Source of the DNA: Arthrospira sp. PCC 9108
GTDB lineage: Bacteria > Cyanobacteriota > Cyanobacteriia > Cyanobacteriales > Microcoleaceae
DNA length: 64,000 nt
NCBI GenBank assembly: GCA_016745315.1
Contig: CP066886.1
Span: 961,501-1,025,500 of the forward strand
Direction: 5' to 3'
The position numbers were made by a program, and so were the translations under genes. The notes beneath the pieces were generated by a model. The model made no database searches. It had not been told where the DNA came from and was given only the letters and a program-made list of their open reading frames with translations. Shown piece by piece: positions 25,689 through 33,916 of this stretch. The stretch's first letter is position 1. Each line of letters starts with the position of its first letter.

Positions 25689-26609
25689 CTATAATTCCTC
25701 TAGCTGCTGACGTACCACCTCTACAGATAACCCCAATGCTACAGAAATTTGCTGTACTGTTAATCCGATATTGTCTAATTGAGCAATAGCTGCTAAACGT
25801 GCTTGACGTTCTTTTTGTGCTTCCAATTGAGCCTGTTGTGCTTCCAATTGAGCCTGCTGTGCTTCCAATTGAGCCTGCTGTGCTTCCAATTGAGCCTGCT
25901 GTGCTTCCAATTGAGCCTGCTGTGCTTCCAATTGAGCCTGCTGTACTTCCAATTGAGCCTGCTGTGCTTCCAATTGAGCCTGCTGTGCTAACTCTTCGGA
26001 ACTCAAATAACGTCTCCCGTATTGGTCAAACCAAGACAGGATTTCTCGGTCAATACCACCTACTGTAGCTTGAGTTCTACCGATTCCTAAACCGATTTCT
26101 GGTAGCCAGTAGGGTTCCCCGCTTTGTAATTGGTACTTACCATCTATTTGTCGATAAATCTCGAAGGGTTGATGGCGATCGCGTTGGTAATATTCTGGGT
26201 TATAAATAACGTAATACAATACCCCCAACTTTTCATAAATCGCCATTTTGGACTCATACTCATTTCCCGGAGTCCAGGAAACCACTTCTAACACTAACTG
26301 GGGAACCATTCCCCCCTCTTCCCAGACCACATAACTTTTCCGAGATTTATTACCCGGTCGGCGGCGGTTCACTCCCACCGTCAGAAAACCATCAGGAATT
26401 ACCGGGACTCTGGGGTTTTCCCCGCTGGTGTGATAAATTCCCATATCTACACCGAAATACCAATCATTGCGGTCTTTCCAGATAATTGCTAGAAGAAATA
26501 ATAGGTAATTGGGGAGAAAATTTTGGTCTTCGTTATCCACAGGAGTATCATCAGAGTCGGGAAGTTCATCACTGGTGGGTAGGTTTTTATAAAGGTCAGT
26601 AGAAACCAT
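25689..26609 (-). CDS. Uma2 family nuclease, array copy 3 (longest linker)
   Basis: 306 residues, the longest copy, with eight heptads in the linker. The second heptad has Val for Ala (QLEVQ). Markers: SSEEL before the linker, and the same tail as copy 2 (LTVQQ, SVEVV, EEL). The catalytic residues are as in copy 1. Confidence 0.85.
   Translation of the reverse strand: MVSTDLYKNLPTSDELPDSDDTPVDNEDQNFLPNYLLFLLAIIWKDRNDWYFGVDMGIYHTSGENPRVPVIPDGFLTVGVNRRRPGNKSRKSYVVWEEGGMVPQLVLEVVSWTPGNEYESKMAIYEKLGVLYYVIYNPEYYQRDRHQPFEIYRQIDGKYQLQSGEPYWLPEIGLGIGRTQATVGGIDREILSWFDQYGRRYLSSEELAQQAQLEAQQAQLEVQQAQLEAQQAQLEAQQAQLEAQQAQLEAQQAQLEAQQAQLEAQKERQARLAAIAQLDNIGLTVQQISVALGLSVEVVRQQLEEL
25818..25985. repeat. 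21-bp minisatellite, eight units, inside array copy 3
   Basis: Eight head-to-tail copies of a 21-bp unit with core TTCCAATTGAGCCTGCTG on the + strand. Each encodes seven residues of the linker on the minus strand, so changes in copy number keep the frame. One unit carries TAC for TGC (Val for Ala). The other five genes have 1-6 units at the equivalent place. Confidence 0.95.
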
Positions 26610-26667
26610 AGGTCTAAACCAGTAGAAGACAGTTTCTCCCCCATTATAGCAGTTATTATCCTACCAT

Positions 26668-27504
26668 CTATGATTCTTCTAGCTGCTGACGCACCTCATT
26701 GATAGATAACCCCAATGCTACAGAAATTTGCTCTGCTGTTAATCCGATATTGTCTAATTGAGCAATAGCTGCTAAACGTGCTTGACGTTCTTTTTGTGCT
26801 TCCAATTGAGCCTGCTGTGCTTCCAATTGAGCCTGCTGTGCTTCCAATTGAGCCTGCTGTGCTTCCAATTGAGCCTGCTGTGCTAACTCTTCGGCGCTCA
26901 AATAACGTCTCCCGTATTGGTCAAACCAAGACAGGATTTCTCGGTCAATACCACCTACTGTAGCTTGAGTTCTACCGATTCCTAAACCGATTTCTGGTAG
27001 CCAGTAGGGTTCCCCGCTTTGTAATTGGTACTTACCATCTATTTGTCGATAAATCTCGAAGGGTTGATGGCGATCGCGTTGGTAATATTCTGGGTTATAA
27101 ATAACGTAATACAATACCCCCAACTTTTCATAAATCGCCATTTTGGACTCATACTCATTTCCCGGAGTCCAGGAAACCACTTCTAACACTAACTGGGGAA
27201 CCATTCCCCCCTCTTCCCAGACCACATAACTTTTCCGAGATTTATTACCCGGTCGGCGGCGGTTCACTCCCACCGTCAGAAAACCATCAGGAATTACCGG
27301 GACTCTGGGGTTTTCCCCGCTGGTGTGATAAATTCCCATATCTACACCGAAATACCAATCATTGCGGTCTTTCCAGATAATTGCTAGAAGAAATAATAGG
27401 TAATTGGGGAGAAAATTTTGGTCTTCGTTATCCACAGGAGTATCATCAGAGTCGGGAAGTTCATCACTGGTGGGTAGGTTTTTATAAAGGTCGATGGAAA
27501 CCAT
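26668..27504 (-). CDS. Uma2 family nuclease, array copy 4
   Basis: 278 residues with four heptads. Markers: MVSID at the N-terminus (as in copy 6), SAEEL before the linker, LTAEQ in the tail (unique to this copy), and SINEVRQQLEES at the end. The catalytic residues are unchanged. Confidence 0.85.
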   Translation of the reverse strand: MVSIDLYKNLPTSDELPDSDDTPVDNEDQNFLPNYLLFLLAIIWKDRNDWYFGVDMGIYHTSGENPRVPVIPDGFLTVGVNRRRPGNKSRKSYVVWEEGGMVPQLVLEVVSWTPGNEYESKMAIYEKLGVLYYVIYNPEYYQRDRHQPFEIYRQIDGKYQLQSGEPYWLPEIGLGIGRTQATVGGIDREILSWFDQYGRRYLSAEELAQQAQLEAQQAQLEAQQAQLEAQQAQLEAQKERQARLAAIAQLDNIGLTAEQISVALGLSINEVRQQLEES

Positions 27505-27562
27505 AGGTCTGAACCAGTAGAAGACAGTTTATCCCCCATTATAGCAGTTATTATCCTACCAT

Positions 27563-28378
27563 CTATGATTCTTCTAGCTGCTGACGCACCTCATTGATAG
27601 ATAACCCCAATGCTACAGAAATTTGCTGTACTGTTAATCCGATATTGTCTAATTGAGCAATAGCTGCTAAACGTGCTTGACGTTCTTTTTGTGCTTCTAA
27701 TTGAGCCTGCTGTGCTTCCAATTGAGCCTGCTGTGCTTCCAATTGAGCCTGCTGTGCTAACTCTTCGGAACTCAAATAACGTCTCCCGTATTGGTCAAAC
27801 CAAGACAGGATTTCTCGGTCAATACCACCTACTGTAGCTTGAGTTCTACCGATTCCTAAACCGATTTCTGGTAGCCAGTAGGGTTCCCCGCTTTGTAATT
27901 GGTACTTACCATCTATTTGTCGATAAATCTCGAAGGGTTGATGGCGATCGCGTTGGTAATATTCTGGGTTATAAATAACGTAATACAATACCCCCAACTT
28001 TTCATAAATCGCCATTTTGGACTCATACTCATTTCCCGGAGTCCAGGAAACCACTTCTAACACTAACTGGGGAACCATTCCCCCCTCTTCCCAGACCACA
28101 TAACTTTTCCGAGATTTATTACCCGGTCGGCGGCGGTTCACTCCCACCGTCAGAAAACCATCAGGAATTACCGGGACTCTGGGGTTTTCCCCGCTGGTGT
28201 GATAAATTCCCATATCTACACCGAAATACCAATCATTGCGGTCTTTCCAGATAATTGCTAGAAGAAATAATAGGTAATTGGGGAGAAAATTTTGGTCTTC
28301 GTTATCCACAGGAGTATCATCAGAGTCGGGAAGTTCATCACTGGTGGGTAGGTTTTTATAAAGGTCAGTAGAAACCAT
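27563..28378 (-). CDS. Uma2 family nuclease, array copy 5
   Basis: 271 residues with three heptads. Markers: MVSTD, SSEEL before the linker, LTVQQ, and SINEVRQQLEES at the end. This pairing of SSEEL with the SINEV tail is seen in no other copy. Confidence 0.85.
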   Translation of the reverse strand: MVSTDLYKNLPTSDELPDSDDTPVDNEDQNFLPNYLLFLLAIIWKDRNDWYFGVDMGIYHTSGENPRVPVIPDGFLTVGVNRRRPGNKSRKSYVVWEEGGMVPQLVLEVVSWTPGNEYESKMAIYEKLGVLYYVIYNPEYYQRDRHQPFEIYRQIDGKYQLQSGEPYWLPEIGLGIGRTQATVGGIDREILSWFDQYGRRYLSSEELAQQAQLEAQQAQLEAQQAQLEAQKERQARLAAIAQLDNIGLTVQQISVALGLSINEVRQQLEES

Positions 28379-28436
28379 AGGTCTAAACCAGTAGAAGACA
28401 GTTTATCCCCCATTATAGCAGTTATATCGCTAGAAT

Positions 28437-29315
28437 CTATAATTCCTCTAGCTGCTGACGTACCACCTCTACAGATAACCCCAATGCTACAGAAATTTGC
28501 TCTACTGTTAATCCGATATTGTCTAATTGAGCAATAGCTGCTAAACGTGCTTGACGTTCTTTTTGTGCTTCCAATTGAGCCTGCTGTGCTTCCAATTGAG
28601 CCTGCTGTGCTTCCAATTGAGCCTGCTGTACTTCCAATTGAGCCTGCTGTGCTTCCAATTGAGCCTGCTGTGCTTCCAATTGAGCCTGCTGTGCTAACTC
28701 TTCGGAACTCAAATAACGTCTCCCGTATTGGTCAAACCAAGACAGGATTTCTCGGTCAATACCACCTACTGTAGCTTGAGTTCTACCGATTCCTAAACCG
28801 ATTTCTGGTAGCCAGTAGGGTTCCCCGGTTTGTAATTGGTACTTACCATCTATTTGTCGATAAATCTCGAAGGGTTGATGGCGATCGCGTTGGTAATATT
28901 CTGGGTTATAAATAACGTAATACAATACCCTCAACTTTTCATAAATCGCCATTTTGGACTCATACTCATTTCCCGGAGTCCAGGAAACCACTTCTAACAC
29001 TAACTGGGGAACCATTCCCCCCTCTTCCCAGACCACATAACTTTTCCGAGATTTATTACCCGGTCGGCGGCGGTTCACTCCCACCGTCAGAAAACCATCA
29101 GGAATTACCGGGACTCTGGGGTTTTCCCCGCTGGTGTGATAAATTCCCATATCTACACCGAAATACCAATCATTGCGGTCTTTCCAGATAATTGCTAGAA
29201 GAAATAATAGGTAATTGGGGAGAAAATTTTGGTCTTCGTTATCCACAGGAGTATCATCAGAGTCGGGAAGTTCATCACTGGTGGGTAGGTTTTTATAAAG
29301 GTCGATGGAAACCAT
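28437..29315 (-). CDS. Uma2 family nuclease, array copy 6 (outermost, 5'-most)
   Basis: 292 residues with six heptads, the third with Val (QLEVQ). It has two private changes in the nuclease core, Gly129 to Arg (EKLRVLYY) and Ser163 to Thr (LQTGEP), and the MVSID start. The tail is LTVEQ with SVEVV and EEL. Its upstream spacer departs from the others after the -10, which marks the array edge. Confidence 0.85.
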   Translation of the reverse strand: MVSIDLYKNLPTSDELPDSDDTPVDNEDQNFLPNYLLFLLAIIWKDRNDWYFGVDMGIYHTSGENPRVPVIPDGFLTVGVNRRRPGNKSRKSYVVWEEGGMVPQLVLEVVSWTPGNEYESKMAIYEKLRVLYYVIYNPEYYQRDRHQPFEIYRQIDGKYQLQTGEPYWLPEIGLGIGRTQATVGGIDREILSWFDQYGRRYLSSEELAQQAQLEAQQAQLEAQQAQLEVQQAQLEAQQAQLEAQQAQLEAQKERQARLAAIAQLDNIGLTVEQISVALGLSVEVVRQQLEEL

Positions 29316-29495
29316 AGGTCTGAACCAGTAGAAGACAGTTTATCCCCCATTATAGCATATCTTAATTTTAGGGTGATTGATTAATGTTTAATCAAGTCAT
29401 TTTTCCCATCAATAAGGGTGGGTTAATCAGTCTTATACTTGGTAGTAGCAAGCTGATATTATGAACCCAACCCTAGGTTATTTTATGGGTAAGTG

Positions 29496-29900
29496 TTATT
29501 TGAATATGTTGGACACTTCTGCATGAATGAAGGCAATATTTGGGTCCCGCTGAATTGCTTGATAATAACGCTTTTCTCGTTCGGTTCCCTGTTCATCTAC
29601 TCGCAGTAGAAATTTGGCTTCTTCTAGGAGTTCGTTAACTTGGTCTAAGGTGACGGGTTCTTTTTCCTCTAGGGTTTCGTCAATTTTGACAATAAATTGG
29701 GAAAATGGTCGCAGCCAGCTAAACCAATCATCTCCAATTACTAGCCGGAAAAATTCTCCTTTAGAGGGGATGCGTCCGTAACACTTCTCATAAGTAATGC
29801 GTTCGGACTCTAAGAGGTTTTTATGTAAGTTAAGTAAGCCTTTCCGCAACTGACGCAGACGCTTAAATGGTAGATTGAGAGGAGATTGATTTGAGGACAT
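29496..29900 (-). CDS. Conserved protein of unknown function
   Basis: 134 residues, all-helical in appearance, no signal or membrane segment. The centre reads LHKNLLESERITYEKCYGRIPS and DDWFSWLRPFSQFIVKIDE, a pattern I associate with a widespread but unnamed bacterial family; no function is known to me. Charged and coding-like in composition. It lies between the Uma2 array and the DUF29 gene, both on the same strand, with spacers over 80 bp. Confidence 0.7.
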   Translation of the reverse strand: MSSNQSPLNLPFKRLRQLRKGLLNLHKNLLESERITYEKCYGRIPSKGEFFRLVIGDDWFSWLRPFSQFIVKIDETLEEKEPVTLDQVNELLEEAKFLLRVDEQGTEREKRYYQAIQRDPNIAFIHAEVSNIFK

Positions 29901-29980
29901 GAATACAAATGCGATCGCTATGGTCTTGGTTATTTTATTATCCCACAGAATGGGTAAATAATGGGTAATTTAATGATAAT

Positions 29981-30442
29981 TTATTCCCCATCTTGGCTAG
30001 TATCACAGAGAAAATCATCTGTGATAATATCATCAAATTGGTAAGGACAAATATCGGGAAAAGTTCGCAAAGGCAAACCTGTCTCTCGAAGAGCTAAATC
30101 AACCCCAGCCTCGAAGCCATCCTCCAAGGCTTCAGCTATTCGGGACTTTAAACTAGGATTTCGAGATAAATGTCGCCGGGTGGCGCGTCGCTGCTCTCGA
30201 ATGGTCAAAAACCAACTCCTTGAGCGTTTCTGGGGTTGATATTCCCACTTGAGTAAATGTCCTAACAAGACTGTTAGATGACTGACTAATTCTCGATATT
30301 CTTGTCTTCCCAAACTGTCAATTTCAGCGTGTAAATTTTGCCAATCTAGGTTGTTAATGTCCTGTTGGGCTAAGGCTTGTAACTGCCACTGAGTCCAACC
30401 GTAAAAGTCCTGTTGATATAGGGAAAGTTTCTGACTATCCAT
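29981..30442 (-). CDS. DUF29 family protein
   Basis: 153 residues. DUF29 is a small helical family very common in cyanobacteria, of unknown function. The family pattern is clear: YQQDFYGWTQWQLQALAQQD, LHAEIDSLGRQEYRELVSHL, and LLGHLLKWEYQPQKRSRSW, then a helical C-terminus and an acidic end. It is divergent from the small gene at 30488 across 45 bp. DUF29 genes often sit near accessory or mobile regions, as here next to the Uma2 array. Confidence 0.85.
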   Translation of the reverse strand: MDSQKLSLYQQDFYGWTQWQLQALAQQDINNLDWQNLHAEIDSLGRQEYRELVSHLTVLLGHLLKWEYQPQKRSRSWFLTIREQRRATRRHLSRNPSLKSRIAEALEDGFEAGVDLALRETGLPLRTFPDICPYQFDDIITDDFLCDTSQDGE

Positions 30443-30487
30443 AATCAGGATGCCTATATGTTATAATGGTGCATGAGATTTTAATTA

Positions 30488-30724
30488 ATGATTATGGCAT
30501 CTATTTCTAGGTCGGAAGTAAAACAACTGTTAGAACGTTTGATTTTTGTTGACGATCGCCCTCAAGATTGGGTAGAGGATGTATGGGGCATGAGTCCGAC
30601 TTTAGGGGAAACTGCCGCCCGTTTGGTTGATGCTTTTGATGCTGTGATTGAATGTTGTTCGGAGGAAAAGTTAGAGAATCTGTTACAGTCTCTCTATAGC
30701 GATCGCCTGGATGGAGACATCTAA
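30488..30724 (+). CDS. Small acidic protein of unknown function
   Basis: 78 residues (or 76 from the second ATG at 30494). It is helical and acidic, with EVKQLLERLIFVDDRPQDWV and a second helix pair ending LESLLQ-like. A -10 hexamer TATAAT at 30462-30467 lies 20 bp upstream. Its stop overlaps the end of the convergent chorismate lyase gene by four bases. I do not recognise a family. Composition and a good promoter support that it is real. Confidence 0.6.
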   Translation: MIMASISRSEVKQLLERLIFVDDRPQDWVEDVWGMSPTLGETAARLVDAFDAVIECCSEEKLENLLQSLYSDRLDGDI

Positions 30725-31338
30725 TCTGATAGCATCTTAGTAGGTCCTAAATACTTAGTAAGATAGGGAGAGAAAACCTCATAAATCAAGGTTAATGGCT
30801 TGCCATGATGCCAGAAAAGATAATAACGCCCCCAAAAGGGCCCTGGCTGTCCAAAGGCTAATTCTAAGGCTTTAGAATCCCCATGCTCAATACCTTGCAC
30901 ATCTCGATATAATTCAGTTCTCAGCCTGGCTAAACTTGCCCAAATTGGCAGAGATTTATTTTGTAAATACTCGTCAACGTGGCTATTTTCCCACCAGGAA
31001 GTAGCATAAGCTAAACGTTGGCCTGATGCAGTCCGCAACCAGACTTGACGGCGCAACCGAGGGCCAGGGACTGCCTGAATCAATGGCGGCGCACCATCTG
31101 GACTCATACCAATGGCAGACATATCAATCACATCGACCTCTGTAGGTTCCCCTGTCAGTAGTTGCAGGTGGCGCGTTGGCGATCCGTCTCCCAATAGCAT
31201 AATTTGCCAGGCTGGGGATAGTTGGCTGTGGGGGAGTCCTTGGCGGACTATTTCCTGGTTTCCCTGCCAATGACACCGGAGGCGATGCCAGCCAGCAGGC
31301 TTTTTAATGGGGTTAGCGGAGTGAATATGGGCAGTCAA
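30721..31338 (-). CDS. Chorismate lyase (Ycf21/DUF98 type)
   Basis: Removes pyruvate from chorismate to give 4-hydroxybenzoate, the ring precursor of plastoquinone. 205 residues. The cyanobacterial/plastid Ycf21 form is related in fold to UbiC. Visible features are a basic strand VPGPRLRRQVWLRTASGQRLAYATSWW with the conserved Arg residues and Trp pair. Near the end FGQPGPFWGRYYLFWHHGKPLTLIYEVFSPYL contains the likely catalytic Glu (YEVFSP). The function is taken from the family. Confidence 0.85.
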   Translation of the reverse strand: MTAHIHSANPIKKPAGWHRLRCHWQGNQEIVRQGLPHSQLSPAWQIMLLGDGSPTRHLQLLTGEPTEVDVIDMSAIGMSPDGAPPLIQAVPGPRLRRQVWLRTASGQRLAYATSWWENSHVDEYLQNKSLPIWASLARLRTELYRDVQGIEHGDSKALELAFGQPGPFWGRYYLFWHHGKPLTLIYEVFSPYLTKYLGPTKMLSD

Positions 31339-31502
31339 TGTTTTTTACAATTCTTAACGTTCGTTCTAATGATAGCGCGTCTTTGTGGTAATGGGTTTAG
31401 TCCCCTAGGGGGGAATTTAAAGCCAGCCATGGAGTTTCTGAAGTTTTCCAGAAACCCCTATCACGATTATGATTAACACAATCACTGAAATTATCAAGTA
31501 TT

Positions 31503-31895
31503 ATGTCAGAGCCCATGTCCACCCCTAATGATATCACCTTGACGGTCACAGTTTCCCAGGAGTTAATGCAGGAAATTGAGCAAAAATCCCAGGAAAATGG
31601 ACACAGCATCACGCAACTGGTGCAGGAAGCGATCCGGGAATATTTAACCCCCAATAATGCCACAGATATAGAACTTTTACGTCGTCAGATAATTGAACTC
31701 CAGCGACAACTGTTAAGTTGGGAAAAAATCCCCAAAGATTTAACGGCGGTTGAAACTAGGGTAGGCATATTAGAAAGGCGTTTAGGTTCGCTAAGTGTGA
31801 CTAATCAACGAATATCTTTACCTAGTATTGCCGAAGATGATGAGGACTTTTACGACGAACCGGACGAAATTCTCACGGATTTTTTGTCTGATTAA
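31503..31895 (+). CDS. Ribbon-helix-helix protein with coiled-coil tail
   Basis: 130 residues. The first half (about 9-48) has the RHH pattern: a strand DITLTVTVSQEL, then helix MQEIEQKSQENG and helix SITQLVQEAIREYL, as in Arc/MetJ-like regulators and antitoxins. A leucine-rich helix (IELLRRQIIELQRQLLSWE) predicts a coiled coil, and the C-terminus is strongly acidic (EDDEDFYDEPDE). No toxin gene is adjacent, so it is more likely a solitary DNA-binding protein than an antitoxin. Confidence 0.65.
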   Translation: MSEPMSTPNDITLTVTVSQELMQEIEQKSQENGHSITQLVQEAIREYLTPNNATDIELLRRQIIELQRQLLSWEKIPKDLTAVETRVGILERRLGSLSVTNQRISLPSIAEDDEDFYDEPDEILTDFLSD

Positions 31896-31917
31896 TTGGT
31901 AGGGATTTCGTCGTTTT

Positions 31918-32877
31918 TTAAGGGCAATTTTGGGCATCTAAAAACTTGAGTTGCTGATATAACATCTGAATGCGAGGTAGATGCACTCCTCCGGCTGTAG
32001 CCATTTTTAAGGGATTGCCTAAAATGGCATCAATTTCTAGGGGTCGGCGCTGATCATAGTCAATTTTCATGCTAGTTTTATAGGGGGTCATGGTTTCGGT
32101 ATGAGACAACATCCGATTAATTATTTCCTGGTCAAGAAAGCGATCGCACCCCTTAGCGCCCTCCAAAACTTCCCCCATAATGTCCTCAACTAAAACCCGA
32201 GTTGCTGGATTGGACATCATTTGATCTGTGCGGGCATTTAAAACTACTGATAATCCATTATAGGGGATATTCCACACTAATTTTTCCCAACGAATTGAGA
32301 GTAAATCTCCGGCAATTTCTAGGGGGATGCCAGCGGTTTTAAAATCTTCCCCAATTTGTTTTAGTCGGGGCGTAATGCCACCCGATTGGTAATTTTGGTC
32401 ATATTCGGCTAGTTTCATCATACCATAGTCTAAATGGCGAATATAACCGGGTTTGATTTTATTGGAACAAATTACACAAATCCCCCCTAAAACTCGGTGA
32501 TTGCCGACAATTTCGGCTATTTCTGGCTCAATTCCCAACCCATTTTGTAAGACCAAAACCACGCCATCAGGTTTTAATACTGGGGGTAAAATTTGGGGTA
32601 ATAAATGATTTTCTGTGGATTTTATGGCGACAATTACTACATCACAGGGGGGGATTTTTTCGGGGTGATTATAGGCTTTGACTTGGGGGAGTTGAAAGTC
32701 ACCCCAAACTGATTCTATTTGTAAGCCATGCTGACTCACCCAATCATAATCACTTCTGAGTAAAAAATTAACATCTAGTCCAGATTTCTGAAGTTTAGCG
32801 CCATAGAATCCGCCTAATGCCCCCGTGCCAATAACTGCATAACTACGAGGATTGCTAAGTTGGGAAACCAAAGTCAT
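31918..32877 (-). CDS. Putative 2-dehydropantoate 2-reductase (PanE/ApbA family)
   Basis: NADPH-dependent reductase family that makes pantoate for coenzyme A. 319 residues. The N-terminal Rossmann motif is VIGTGALGGFYGAKL (about 15-29). VVIVAIKSTEN and VLVLQNGLGIEPEIAE follow as in PanE, and the catalytic Lys region WEKLVWNIPYNGLSVV is present. The C-terminal helical domain includes SMKIDYDQRRPLEIDAILG. Whether pantoate is the true substrate is uncertain; bacteria often carry several paralogues. It lies 51 bp downstream of menI on the same strand. Confidence 0.88.
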   Translation of the reverse strand: MTLVSQLSNPRSYAVIGTGALGGFYGAKLQKSGLDVNFLLRSDYDWVSQHGLQIESVWGDFQLPQVKAYNHPEKIPPCDVVIVAIKSTENHLLPQILPPVLKPDGVVLVLQNGLGIEPEIAEIVGNHRVLGGICVICSNKIKPGYIRHLDYGMMKLAEYDQNYQSGGITPRLKQIGEDFKTAGIPLEIAGDLLSIRWEKLVWNIPYNGLSVVLNARTDQMMSNPATRVLVEDIMGEVLEGAKGCDRFLDQEIINRMLSHTETMTPYKTSMKIDYDQRRPLEIDAILGNPLKMATAGGVHLPRIQMLYQQLKFLDAQNCP

Positions 32878-32928
32878 ATCATCTAATTAATTGATGGGCA
32901 AAAGCTGTTAATATTATGCCACAAATAA

Positions 32929-33336
32929 TTATATTTGTCCAGGATTTAACCATTGTTTAATGGGAGGGGGAAGGGGTTGTCTTTGGCGGGTAGATGGGTT
33001 AATTGAGATATGCTTAGTTATACCTTGAGCGATTAATGATTGGGGGTCATCAGCAAGGCAGATTTGATATTCTATCTGAAAGGTATGTAGGCTGAGTTGT
33101 TGAGGTGAGAGGTTAATTACAATGCGATCGCCACAATAAATCGGTTGGCGATAGTCCATAGAAGCATGAACAATGGGAATGGCAAAATCGGGGTTATTGA
33201 CAAAAGTTTTGAGGTTAATACCTAGATTAATTAAAGCGGCTTCATAGGCTTGGTGACACATAGACATCATCTGGGCAAAATAGACAACGCCAGCGGCATC
33301 AGTTTCGCTAAAGTAGACAGTTCTAGTATAGGCCAC
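32929..33336 (-). CDS. menI: 1,4-dihydroxy-2-naphthoyl-CoA hydrolase
   Basis: Hotdog-fold thioesterase that releases 1,4-dihydroxy-2-naphthoate from its CoA ester in phylloquinone synthesis. 135 residues. The N-terminal catalytic motif YFSETDAAGVVYFAQMM holds the conserved Asp. The hotdog helix (CHQAYEAALINLGI), DYRQPIYCGDRIVI and a C-terminal strand set fit the cyanobacterial DHNA-CoA thioesterase family. It is next to the PanE-like gene. Other naphthoate genes (menF, menA) are 17-21 kb away in this window. Confidence 0.88.
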   Translation of the reverse strand: MAYTRTVYFSETDAAGVVYFAQMMSMCHQAYEAALINLGINLKTFVNNPDFAIPIVHASMDYRQPIYCGDRIVINLSPQQLSLHTFQIEYQICLADDPQSLIAQGITKHISINPSTRQRQPLPPPIKQWLNPGQI

Positions 33337-33427
33337 AAAAAACAGGAGAGATTAATAAAGGAGCAATTGACGAGTATTATCCCCCTGAAATCGGGGGAAT
33401 CAGGGGAATCATAAGTAGAGTAATTAA

Positions 33428-33844
33428 CTATCCTTGGTTTTTGATCATCATAACATCAATAATTTTGGTAGCCATTTCCTCTGATAAATCGAGGTAACTG
33501 TAGAGGTCATTAAGTAGGTCTTCTTCCTCTTTGGTAATTTCACCATCAGCGAGAGTGATATCTGTAGCAATGGCAAAGGCTGTTTCGCGTAACTCTTTGG
33601 GTAGGACAGCGATCGCCGATTTTAACAAAGTATTGTAGCCGTGGGTTTTAATTTCGGTGAGTAGACGATCTAGCATTTCCCGTTTCTGAGTCTGGGAATA
33701 GTCGCTAAAAAGCTGCATCCGCGACAGACTACTATTGAGGATTTGAGACTCACTGGGGACAACCAAACCATCAGCGGCTATGGCAATTAAAGCGATCGCC
33801 GCAAAGGCTTCTGGGGGGGAAAGTTTAATAGTAGATTCAGACAT
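33428..33844 (-). CDS. TerB-like (tellurite-resistance fold) protein
   Basis: 138 residues. An all-helical TerB-type domain with two repeats carrying the acidic metal-binding pattern: AIAADGLVVPSESQIL (near 22-37) and ITLADGEITKEEEDLL (near 95-110). The name comes from tellurite operons, but isolated cyanobacterial copies have no known role. No signal peptide. It is followed on the same strand by menI at about 90 bp and preceded by the DUF815 ATPase. Confidence 0.85.
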   Translation of the reverse strand: MSESTIKLSPPEAFAAIALIAIAADGLVVPSESQILNSSLSRMQLFSDYSQTQKREMLDRLLTEIKTHGYNTLLKSAIAVLPKELRETAFAIATDITLADGEITKEEEDLLNDLYSYLDLSEEMATKIIDVMMIKNQG

Positions 33845-33916
33845 AGTTAATTTCTCCTGATTGGGGAGTATTTCCGATCTTGATTATGATGACACTGGAT
33901 GCCGAATTTTTCCAAT

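Larger units (their letters stand above)
23940..29345. repeat. Tandem array of six ~0.9-kb Uma2 gene cassettes
   Basis: Six cassettes lie head to tail, all on the minus strand. Each holds one Uma2 gene and an exactly 58-nt spacer. The first 200 codons are almost free of differences (I saw only Thr4/Ile, Gly129/Arg, Ser163/Thr and Ala204/Ser at protein level). The cassettes differ mainly by 1, 5, 8, 4, 3 and 6 copies of a 21-bp in-frame repeat. The array ends at 29345 where the spacer sequence stops matching. Confidence 0.95.

Noticed and set aside
25818..25985. Regular 21-bp repeats considered as a CRISPR array
   Set aside because: There are no unique spacers; the units are contiguous and in frame with a protein.
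24883..26068. + strand frames with repeated VLPIEPA or CFQLSLL units
   Set aside because: Antisense reading of the 21-bp minisatellite inside the Uma2 genes.
31503..31895. RHH protein considered as the antitoxin of a toxin-antitoxin pair
   Set aside because: No small toxin-like gene is adjacent on the same strand.
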